A DNA stretch of 6,937 bases from Candidatus Coatesbacteria bacterium RBG_13_66_14 (lineage in GTDB: Bacteria; RBG-13-66-14): assembly GCA_001774505.1 (NCBI GenBank), contig MFAF01000028.1, positions 4,237-11,173 on the forward strand, written 5' to 3'. Shown piece by piece: positions 1 through 5,730 of this stretch. A model generated the notes under the pieces. That model did not search any database, was not told where the DNA came from, and saw nothing but the letters and a program-made list of their open reading frames with translations. The number at the start of each line of letters is the position of its first letter. Positions within the stretch are counted from its first letter, which is position 1. Made by a program: the position numbers and the translations under genes.

Positions 1-20
1 CCGCTGTCACGCCCCAGGCC

Positions 21-51
21 TCGCCCCGTAATTGCGATGACGTAGGGGCGA
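21..51. repeat. Inverted repeat just downstream of ppdK
   Basis: A perfect 7-bp inverted repeat, TCGCCCC (21-27) and GGGGCGA (45-51), flanks a 17-nt loop and begins about 20 nt past the ppdK stop codon. Read on the ppdK strand, the hairpin is followed by GGCCTGGGG and not by a T-run, so it is not a standard intrinsic terminator. It may be a 3'-end-stabilising or transcription-pausing hairpin, or the edge of a dispersed GC-rich palindromic repeat. The window ends too soon to decide. Confidence 0.4.
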
Positions 52-69
52 CCCTCTGCCCGTGTATTG

Positions 70-2778
70 CTATTTCCGCTTGTCCTCCACGGCGGCCTGG
101 GCCGCGGCCAGACGGGCGATGGGCACCCGGTACGGGCTGCAAGAAACGTAGTTGAGGCCGACGCGGTGGCAGAACTTTACGCTCCGCGTTTCCCCGCCGT
201 GCTCGCCGCAGATGCCCACCTTGAGGTCCGGCCGCGCCTTGCGGCCCATCTTGGTCGCCCAGTCCACCAGGATGCCCACCCCTTCCTGGTCGAGCACCTG
301 GAAGGGGTCGTGGGGGAGGATGCCCTTGGCCACGTACATCGGCAGGAAAGTCCCCGCGTCGTCCCGCGAGAGGCCGAAGGTCGTCTGCGTCAGGTCGTTG
401 GTGCCGAAGGAGAAGAACTGGGCCTCGCGGGCCACCTCCTCGGCGGTGAGCGCCGCCCGGGGCAGCTCGATCATCGTCCCCACCAGGTAATCCACCCGGA
501 TGCCCTTTTCGGAAAAGACCTCCTCCGCCGTCGCCACGACGACCCGCTTCTGGTCGGCCAGCTCCTCCCGACTGCTGGTGAGGGGGATCATGACTTCGGG
601 GCGCGCGTTTATCCCGTTCTTCTTGCACTCGCAGGCGGCCTCGAAGATGGCCCGGGCCTGCATGGCCGTTATCTCCGGGTAGGCGATTCCGAGGCGGCAG
701 CCGCGGAGGCCCAGCATGGGGTTGGTCTCGTGGAGTTCGGTCACCCGCGCCCGGATTTTCTCCAGCGGCACGCCGGCGGCCTTGGCCAGGTCGCGTTGGT
801 CGCTCTCGGTGTGCGGCAGGAACTCGTGCAGCGGCGGGTCCAGGGTGCGGATGGTCACCGGCAGCCCGTCCATGGCGGTGAAGATGCCGATGAAGTCCTC
901 GCGCTGGAAGGGCAGGAGCTTGTCCAGGGCGGCCTTGCGCCCCTTCTCGTCGTCGGCCAGGATCATCTCCTGCATGGCCAGGATCCGCTCGGGGTCGAAG
1001 AACATGTGCTCGGTGCGTGTCAGGCCGATGCCCTCGGCGCCGAAGGCGAGCGCCACCCGGGAGTCTTTCGGCGTGTCGGCGTTGGTGCGCACGCCCAGGG
1101 TGCGGAGCTCGTCGGCCCAGACCATGAACTCGCCGAAGTCTCCGGTGAGCTCCGGGTCCCGGGTCGCCACCTGGCCCTGGATGACCTCGCCGGTGGAGCC
1201 GTCGAGGGAGAGCCAGTCGCCCTCCTTGAGGGTCTTGCCGGAGGCGGTGAAGCACTTCTTCGCGTAGTCTACGGAGATGTCGCCGCAGCCGGCCACGCAG
1301 CACTTGCCCATCCCCCGGGCGACCACCGCGGCGTGGGAGGTCATCCCCCCGCGGGCGGTCAGGATCCCCACCGCGGCGTTCATGCCGTGGATGTCCTCGG
1401 GGCTCGTCTCCAGGCGGACCAGGATGACCTTCTTACGCTCGCCGGCCCAGGCCTCGGCGTCGTCGGCGGTGAAGACGACCTGGCCCGTGGCGGCGCCGGG
1501 CGAGGCGGGCAGGCCCTTGGCCACGGTGGTCGCCCGCTGTTTCGCCTCCGGGTCGAAGACGGGGTGGAGGAGGTCGTCCAGCCGCGCGGGCTCCACCCGC
1601 ATGATCGCCTCCTCCTTGTCAATGAGCTTCTGTTTCACCATGTCCACGGCGATTTTCACCGCGGCGGCGGCGGTGCGCTTGCCGCGCCGGGTCTGCAGCA
1701 TCCAGAGCCGGCCCCGCTCGATGGTGAACTCCACGTCCTGCATGTCGCGGTAGTGCTCCTCGAGCTTTTTCCGGGTGCCCTCGAGCTCGGCGTAGATCAC
1801 CGGCATTATCTCCTCGAGGGAGGGGTATCGGGCCTTGCGCTTAGTCTCGTCCACGCCGTTGCCCTCGGCCCACTCCCGGCTGCCGGGGAGGCTTATCTGC
1901 TGCGGCGTGCGTATTCCCGCCACCACGTCCTCTCCCTGGGCGTTGACGAGGAACTCGCCGTAGAAGTAATCATGGGCGCCGGTGGCCGGGTCGCGGGTGA
2001 AGGCCACGCCGGTGGCCGAATCGTCGCCCATGTTGCCGAAGACCATGGTCTGCACGTTGACCGCGGTGCCCCAGTCGTTGGGGATACCGTTGAGCCTGCG
2101 GTAGGTGACGGCGCGGGGGGTCTCCCAGGAGCCGAAGACGGCGCCTATCGAGTCCCAGAGCTGCTTTTTGGGATCCTGGGCGAAATCCTCGCCCAGCTCG
2201 CGCCGGTATATCTCCTTGTATCGCCCGACCAGCCGCTCCAGGTCGGCCGCGTCCAGGTCGGTGTCCAGTTTGACGCCTTTGGCGTCCTTGGCCTCCTGAA
2301 GGACGTGCTCGAAGAGGTTGCGGTCCACGCCGCGGACCACGTCGGCGAACATCTCGATGAAACGGCGGTAGGAATCCCAGCCGAGGCGTGCGCTGCCGGT
2401 GACTTCGATGAGGCCCCGGACGGTCTCGTCGTTGAGGCCGAGGTTCAGGACGGTGTCCATCATGCCGGGCATGGAGACCCGGGCGCCGGAGCGCACGCTG
2501 AAGAGAAGCGGGTTTTTCGCGTCGCCGAACCGCTTGCCCAGAATCTTCTCGGTGGCCGCGAGCGCCGCGTCCACCTGGGCTTCCAGGTCGGCGGGGTAGT
2601 TCTTGTCGTTCTCGTAGTAACCCGTGCAGACCTCGGTGGTGATGGTGAAGCCGGGGGGGACGGGGATGCCGAGGCTCGACATCTCGGCCAGGTCCGCGCC
2701 CTTGCCGCCCAGGAGGTCCCTCATTTTGGTACCGCCCTCGGCCTTCCCGGCGCCGAAGGTGTAAACGTACTTCGCCAT
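70..2778 (-). CDS. ppdK: Pyruvate, phosphate dikinase (PPDK)
   Basis: Cytoplasmic enzyme interconverting pyruvate + ATP + phosphate and PEP + AMP + pyrophosphate. The 902-aa length fits the family. Seen in order: an N-terminal ATP-grasp region (about 1-360) with GGKGADLAEM (24-33), SVRSGA (94-99) and MLQTR (360-364); a phosphohistidine domain with GGMTSHAAVVARG (477-489), where H482 is the swivelling catalytic histidine; and a C-terminal PEP/pyruvate barrel. The barrel carries LTRTEHMF (R588), TLDPPLHEFLP (after R644), GTMIELPR (E771), GTNDLTQ (N794, D795) and GICGEHGG (C857, the general acid). By family knowledge these match the full Clostridium symbiosum active-site set, so the enzyme should be active. 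T480, two residues before H482, is the position phosphorylated by PPDK regulatory kinases; none is encoded here. I start at ATG 2778 because AAGGAG lies 9 nt upstream (2788-2793). An in-frame ATG at 2847 lacks a ribosome binding site. Confidence 0.97.
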   Translation of the reverse strand: MAKYVYTFGAGKAEGGTKMRDLLGGKGADLAEMSSLGIPVPPGFTITTEVCTGYYENDKNYPADLEAQVDAALAATEKILGKRFGDAKNPLLFSVRSGARVSMPGMMDTVLNLGLNDETVRGLIEVTGSARLGWDSYRRFIEMFADVVRGVDRNLFEHVLQEAKDAKGVKLDTDLDAADLERLVGRYKEIYRRELGEDFAQDPKKQLWDSIGAVFGSWETPRAVTYRRLNGIPNDWGTAVNVQTMVFGNMGDDSATGVAFTRDPATGAHDYFYGEFLVNAQGEDVVAGIRTPQQISLPGSREWAEGNGVDETKRKARYPSLEEIMPVIYAELEGTRKKLEEHYRDMQDVEFTIERGRLWMLQTRRGKRTAAAAVKIAVDMVKQKLIDKEEAIMRVEPARLDDLLHPVFDPEAKQRATTVAKGLPASPGAATGQVVFTADDAEAWAGERKKVILVRLETSPEDIHGMNAAVGILTARGGMTSHAAVVARGMGKCCVAGCGDISVDYAKKCFTASGKTLKEGDWLSLDGSTGEVIQGQVATRDPELTGDFGEFMVWADELRTLGVRTNADTPKDSRVALAFGAEGIGLTRTEHMFFDPERILAMQEMILADDEKGRKAALDKLLPFQREDFIGIFTAMDGLPVTIRTLDPPLHEFLPHTESDQRDLAKAAGVPLEKIRARVTELHETNPMLGLRGCRLGIAYPEITAMQARAIFEAACECKKNGINARPEVMIPLTSSREELADQKRVVVATAEEVFSEKGIRVDYLVGTMIELPRAALTAEEVAREAQFFSFGTNDLTQTTFGLSRDDAGTFLPMYVAKGILPHDPFQVLDQEGVGILVDWATKMGRKARPDLKVGICGEHGGETRSVKFCHRVGLNYVSCSPYRVPIARLAAAQAAVEDKRK

Positions 2779-2787
2779 GCGGTTGCA

Positions 2788-2793
2788 CTCCTT
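2788..2793 (-). promoter_or_regulatory. Ribosome binding site of ppdK
   Basis: AAGGAG sits 9 nt before ATG 2778 and decides the start against the in-frame ATG at 2847. It is directly preceded by TTTTTTTA (seven T on the minus strand, 2794-2800), giving an A/U-rich, probably unstructured stretch just upstream of the site. Confidence 0.85.
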
Positions 2794-2819
2794 AAAAAAA
2801 TCCGGTTTGGCGTTGCGCG

Positions 2820-2842
2820 CCTGGCGGATAGGTTTTGCCAGG
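2820..2842 (-). other. Hairpin in the ppdK leader
   Basis: In the predicted 5' untranslated leader, CCTGGC and GCCAGG form a perfect 6-bp stem with an 11-nt loop. The hairpin lies about 27 nt upstream of the ribosome binding site. It does not sequester that site and has no adjacent U-tract. The run of seven U comes 19 nt later, so attenuation is not supported. A role in mRNA stability or expression is possible but unproven. Confidence 0.4.
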
Positions 2843-2872
2843 GGCATAGCTCGCTACGCTCGGTTGGAGCGC

Positions 2873-2901
2873 ATGATAGCACAGCGGACCCTGAAGGGCA
2901 A
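2873..2901 (-). promoter_or_regulatory. Sigma70-like promoter of ppdK
   Basis: On the minus strand TTGCCC (-35, 2896-2901) is followed after exactly 17 nt by TATCAT (-10, 2873-2878). The -10 differs from TATAAT at one position and the -35 keeps TTG. Transcription should start near 2866, giving a leader of about 88 nt before ATG 2778. The promoter lies downstream of the terminator of the preceding hydrolase gene, so ppdK should be an independent unit. Confidence 0.65.
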
Positions 2902-2925
2902 TCTTCGCCGCCGTCGGTGAATAGG

Positions 2926-2948
2926 GGCGTCACCGGCGTCTTGACGCC
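2926..2948. repeat. GGCGTC direct and inverted repeat cluster upstream of the ppdK promoter
   Basis: GGCGTC occurs at 2926-2931 and again at 2935-2940, and its reverse complement GACGCC is at 2943-2948. The last two copies form a 14-bp near-palindrome, GGCGTCTTGACGCC. It lies about 70-80 bp upstream of the predicted ppdK transcription start, so it could be an activator site or a fragment of a dispersed palindromic repeat. In GC-rich DNA such short repeats also arise by chance. Confidence 0.35.
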
Positions 2949-3002
2949 TCAAAACCGGGATGGGTACGAGTCGCCTGGAACCGGCCCGGATTCACTCCCA
3001 AG

Positions 3003-3030
3003 GAAAAAAGCGCCCCTTCGGGGGGGCGCT
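3003..3030 (-). terminator. Intrinsic terminator of the SGNH hydrolase gene
   Basis: On the minus strand AGCGCCCC and GGGGCGCT form a perfect 8-bp stem (3009-3016 with 3023-3030) with a 6-nt loop, immediately followed by TTTTTTCC. It lies 25 nt past the hydrolase stop codon. The stem, loop and T-run together are a textbook Rho-independent terminator. On the plus strand it lacks a good T-run, so it is directional. Confidence 0.9.
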
Positions 3031-3055
3031 CTAATTTAACGGTCGTTCAGGGACG

Positions 3056-3724
3056 TCAGCGGTACAGGGCCTTTATCCACCCGAAGGTCGCGTCGGAGGC
3101 GGTCAGTTCCACGCCCTCCAGGGTGGGGATGACGTGGGGCCCGAGGACGTCGTAGCCGTCCTGGTTGGGGTGGAGGCCGTCGCCGTCGTGGTACGCCCGG
3201 GGGAGCTGCCCGTCGGCGTCGGCGATCCAGGTGTAGTAGTCCATGCACTCCCAGCCGTTGTCCGCGCACCAATCCCGGACCCAGTCGTTGAACTCGATGA
3301 TGTCGTCGAGCTGGGCCTGGGTGTTGCCCCCGTAGCCCACGTCTATGGGCAGCGTGGTGGCCGGCACCGGGACCGCGCCGATGTTCTCGCAGTAATCGGC
3401 GATGTCCTGCATGAAGCCCTCCATGGCCTCCAGGTCCGTGTCGCCGCCGGTATCGAAGTAGGCCCCGCACTCCTTGAACGTGACGATGTCCGGATCGTAC
3501 GCCCCGACTTGGGGGAAAACCGACGACTTGTCCGCCTCGAACTCGATGACCTTGTGGAAGTCGTAGTCGGGGAAGAACTCGTCGTACGTGGGGTAGTGGA
3601 ACGCCTCGGTGATGGAGGCGCCCAGGAAGACGACCACGGCGTCGGTGAGGTCGCTGGGCCCGGCGCCGGTGGTGGTGGTGCAGGATACGCACATCATAAC
3701 GGCCAGCAACAGATAATTCCGCAT
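3056..3724 (-). CDS. Secreted SGNH/GDSL-type hydrolase, possible lipoprotein
   Basis: 222 aa, probably an exported esterase or acyl-hydrolase of the SGNH fold; substrate unknown. The N-terminus is short and hydrophobic (LLLAVMMCVSC) with a possible lipidation cysteine at C15, followed by a Thr/Gly-rich linker. The lipobox (CVSC) is weak, so plain secretion is an alternative. Block I is VVFLGASITE (31-40), with S37 as candidate nucleophile. Block V is DGDGLHPNQDGYDVLGP (180-196), with D182 and H185 completing the triad. Block III, usually GxND, is replaced by TFKECGAYF (82-90), so the oxyanion-hole residue is not the standard Asn. The mature protein is strongly acidic and rich in aromatics. 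ATG 3724 has AAGGAGG 7 nt upstream (3732-3738). The gene has its own promoter and terminator between gdhA and ppdK. The fold call is fairly secure; the activity is not. Confidence 0.8.
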   Translation of the reverse strand: MRNYLLLAVMMCVSCTTTTGAGPSDLTDAVVVFLGASITEAFHYPTYDEFFPDYDFHKVIEFEADKSSVFPQVGAYDPDIVTFKECGAYFDTGGDTDLEAMEGFMQDIADYCENIGAVPVPATTLPIDVGYGGNTQAQLDDIIEFNDWVRDWCADNGWECMDYYTWIADADGQLPRAYHDGDGLHPNQDGYDVLGPHVIPTLEGVELTASDATFGWIKALYR

Positions 3725-3756
3725 GGAACCCCCTCCTTATATTTCACTTTCAACCA

Positions 3757-3785
3757 AGGATAAATCGGCGGCGCGGCGGATTCAA
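3757..3785 (-). promoter_or_regulatory. Candidate promoter of the SGNH hydrolase gene
   Basis: On the minus strand TTGAAT (3780-3785) and TATCCT (3757-3762) are separated by 17 nt; each matches consensus at four of six positions. Predicted transcription starts near 3750, leaving a leader of about 26 nt that keeps the AAGGAGG site. A second A/T-rich match, TATAAG, overlaps the ribosome binding site and would start transcription too late to be useful. Confidence 0.5.
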
Positions 3786-3787
3786 GG

Positions 3788-3817
3788 GAAAAGGGGCCTC
3801 CCCGAAGGGAAGCCCCT
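3788..3817 (-). terminator. Intrinsic terminator of gdhA with UUCG tetraloop
   Basis: The minus-strand transcript gives AGGGGCUUCCC, loop UUCG, GGGAGGCCCCU. This is an 11-bp stem counting one G-U pair (3792-3817), capped by a C(UUCG)G tetraloop, which is unusually stable. It starts 21 nt past the gdhA stop. The following tract is UUUUCCCUU, a weaker U-run compensated by the strong stem. It should insulate the hydrolase gene from gdhA transcription. Confidence 0.85.
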
Positions 3818-3837
3818 CGTGCTTATTCGCGTTGGGA

Positions 3838-5094
3838 CTACACCCAGCCGCGGAGCCTGACCGCGTCGGCGACGCGCTTGACCGCGACCATGTACGCCGC
3901 CAGCCGCATGTGCACGTTTTGTTTCTTGTGCATGTCGTACACGGCGTGGTAGGCGCTGGTCATCTTCTCGTCGAGCTGCTTCTGCACGTCCGGGAGCTTC
4001 CAGTAGTAGTTGTAGGTGCCCTGGACCTGCTCGAAGTAGGAAACGGTCACCCCGCCGGCGTTGGCCAGGAAGTCGGGGATGACGTGGATGCCCGCCTTGT
4101 GCAGGATGACGTCGGCGTCCGGCGTCGTCGGGCCGTTGGCCAGCTCGCAGGAGACCTTGCACTTGATCTTGGCCGCGTTCTCCTTGGTGATGACGTTCTC
4201 CAGGGCCGAGGGGTAGAGGACGTCCACGGGCAGCTCCAGGAGCTCCTCGTTGGAGATCTTCTTTTCGGCCTTGGGGTAGGTGGTGACGGAGCCCTTTTCG
4301 AGCTTCCACTTCACCAGGTCGTGGGGATCGAATCCCGCGGCGGAGTAGATGCCGCCGCTCGAATCGGACACGGCGACCAGCTTGCCTCCGCCCAGAATTT
4401 CCTTGTGCAGGGTGGCGGCGAACTGGCCCGCGTTGCCGAAGCCCTGGATGGCGTAGGTGGCCTTTGCCGGGTCAATCTTGAGGATTTTGCAGGCCTCGCG
4501 GACGGTGAAGATGCCGCCCCGGGCGGTGGCGTCGCCGCGGCCCTGGGACCCGCCGAGCTCCAACGGCTTGCCGGTGATGACGGCGGGGTGGCTGCGGCCT
4601 ACGATGGCCTCGTACTCGTCCATCATCCAGGCCATGATCTGGGGGGTGGTGTAGACGTCGGGTGCGGGGCAGTCGCGGTGCTCGCCCAGCTCGCGGGCGA
4701 TGACGCGCATCCAACCCCGGGCCAGACGCTCCTTCTCACCCTCGGAGAGCTCCTTGGGGTTGCAGGTCACGCCGCCCTTGCCGCCGCCGAGAGGGATGTC
4801 CACCACGGAGCACTTCCAGGTCATCCACGCCGCCAGGGCGCGGACGGTGTCTATGGTTTCGTCCGGATGCCAGCGGATTCCGCCCTTGTTCGGGCCACGG
4901 GCGTCGTTGTACTGGACGCGGTAGCCGTGGAAGACCTTGGTCTTCCCGTTGTCCATCTTCACCGGGATGGTGAACTTGTACTCGCGGCGGGGCCAGCGCA
5001 GGAGCTCGCACATGGGGGCCTCGAGGCCGAGTTTCTTGGCGGCCTCGTCGAACTGAGCCTGGGCGATCTTGAAGGGATTGAGTTCTTCGGCCAT
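3838..5094 (-). CDS. gdhA: Glutamate dehydrogenase (Glu/Leu/Phe/Val dehydrogenase family)
   Basis: Cytoplasmic enzyme interconverting glutamate and 2-oxoglutarate + ammonium with NAD(P). The 418-aa length matches the small hexameric GDH class. Seen: GPNKGGIRWHP (67-77) with K70; WKCSVVDIPLGGGKGGV (93-109) with K94 and catalytic K106; PAPDVYT (143-149) with D146; Rossmann motif GFGNAG (218-223); PDFLANAGGVTVSYFE (340-355) with S352. By family knowledge K70, K94, K106, D146 and S352 correspond to C. symbiosum K89, K113, K125, D165 and S380. K70 and S352 contact the substrate gamma-carboxylate and are replaced in leucine dehydrogenases, so glutamate is favoured. The usual FEWVQ is FEQVQ here. 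Cofactor preference cannot be read with confidence. AAGGAG lies 7 nt before ATG 5094 (5102-5107). I see no convincing promoter in the 194-nt upstream gap, so readthrough from upstream genes is possible. Confidence 0.95.
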   Translation of the reverse strand: MAEELNPFKIAQAQFDEAAKKLGLEAPMCELLRWPRREYKFTIPVKMDNGKTKVFHGYRVQYNDARGPNKGGIRWHPDETIDTVRALAAWMTWKCSVVDIPLGGGKGGVTCNPKELSEGEKERLARGWMRVIARELGEHRDCPAPDVYTTPQIMAWMMDEYEAIVGRSHPAVITGKPLELGGSQGRGDATARGGIFTVREACKILKIDPAKATYAIQGFGNAGQFAATLHKEILGGGKLVAVSDSSGGIYSAAGFDPHDLVKWKLEKGSVTTYPKAEKKISNEELLELPVDVLYPSALENVITKENAAKIKCKVSCELANGPTTPDADVILHKAGIHVIPDFLANAGGVTVSYFEQVQGTYNYYWKLPDVQKQLDEKMTSAYHAVYDMHKKQNVHMRLAAYMVAVKRVADAVRLRGWV

Positions 5095-5134
5095 CTATCA
5101 GCTCCTTGGAGGTTCACATGGTTGCGGTGTTACG

Positions 5135-5181
5135 GGCGCCTGAAGGGGGGGCGCCGCATTCCCCCCGGTCTTGGGGACCGG
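5135..5181 (-). other. Two hairpins in the gdhA leader region
   Basis: Two inverted repeats lie 40-90 nt upstream of the gdhA start. GGCGCC (5135-5140) pairs with GGCGCC (5150-5155) over a 9-nt loop. CCGGTC (5165-5170) pairs with GACCGG (5176-5181) over a 5-nt loop. Neither is followed by a T-run on the minus strand, so neither looks like an intrinsic terminator. They could be a structured leader or an operator; no known riboswitch class was recognised. Confidence 0.4.
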
Positions 5182-5288
5182 TTCGTTCACAAAAATGGTA
5201 ACGGTTGGGCCGTGCCGCAGGGGCGATTCTCCGCACCTATCCCGGGGGTGACGGTGCCGATAACCGCACGATTCCTGTTGAACGACGG

Positions 5289-5636
5289 CTACTCATCCTC
5301 CTTCTTTCTCCACCGCCGCGTGCGGATGATCTCGCAGTTGCCGCGCCAGAAAATGATGACTCCCAGGAGAAATCCCAGGTCGTAGGCCCACCCCACGTTG
5401 GCCGCCTCATAGACCTTTACCGTGTCCGTGAACAGCGAGACGATGAAGCTGAAGAGGAGGATGAATCCGTGCCAGAGACCGGCCCAGAAGTCGGCGGGGC
5501 TTCCGTCGTTGAAGTGCTCCACGTTCCCCGCCGCGCAGCCGGCGAGCGTCAGGGCGACGCTCGTCAGAACGAGAATGCAAAGCGCTCTACGCATTAAGGC
5601 TCGGTTGGTTTTGTAAGGGTTGAGTCCTTCGGACAT
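5289..5636 (-). CDS. Small conserved lipoprotein-like membrane protein, function unknown
   Basis: 115 aa. Residues 15-34 form a lipoprotein signal ending in LTLAGC, with C34 as the expected lipidation site. Two hydrophobic stretches follow, FWAGLWHGFILLFSFIVSLF (50-69) and about 83-98 (GWAYDLGFLLGVIIFW), then a basic tail, RTRRWRKKEDE. From memory, this core (FWxGLWHG...SLF.D.V..YE...N.G..Y..GFLLG) occurs in a widespread family of small uncharacterised bacterial proteins; I know no function for it. ATG 5636 has AGGA 9 nt upstream (5646-5649). Met15 (5594) would give a more typical 19-residue signal but has no ribosome binding site. The extra N-terminal residues MSEGLNPYKT resemble the GDH start MAEELNPFKI. 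The gene lies 94 nt after the propeller gene and 194 nt before gdhA. A lone -10-like TATAAA (5666-5671) lacks a good -35. Confidence 0.8.
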   Translation of the reverse strand: MSEGLNPYKTNRALMRRALCILVLTSVALTLAGCAAGNVEHFNDGSPADFWAGLWHGFILLFSFIVSLFTDTVKVYEAANVGWAYDLGFLLGVIIFWRGNCEIIRTRRWRKKEDE

Positions 5637-5730
5637 GTGGTTGTTTCCTGTTAAAAAGGTTGCGGTTTATAAGGATATCATTACGAAGAACCCTCTCCAC
5701 CCCACTCGGTGACCGACCGCGCTCTTCCTC

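Noticed and set aside
2779..2847. ATG at 2847 as the ppdK start (23 extra residues)
   Set aside because: It has no ribosome binding site and lies close to the predicted transcription start. The ATG at 2778 has a good AAGGAG at 9 nt, and MAKYVYTFG is a typical PPDK start.
67..3039. A very long open frame (990 codons) on the plus strand, antisense to ppdK
   Set aside because: Its translation is low-complexity and rich in Gly, Val, His and Arg, with no recognisable domain. It mirrors the GC-biased third positions of ppdK, whose active-site residues are all intact. The same reasoning removes the 517-codon plus-strand frame over gdhA.
5182..5230. Terminator for the lipoprotein-like gene (ACGG-CCGT stem followed by TACCATTTTT)
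   Set aside because: The stem is only 4 bp and the T-run starts several bases away, so it is too weak to call; readthrough into gdhA remains possible.
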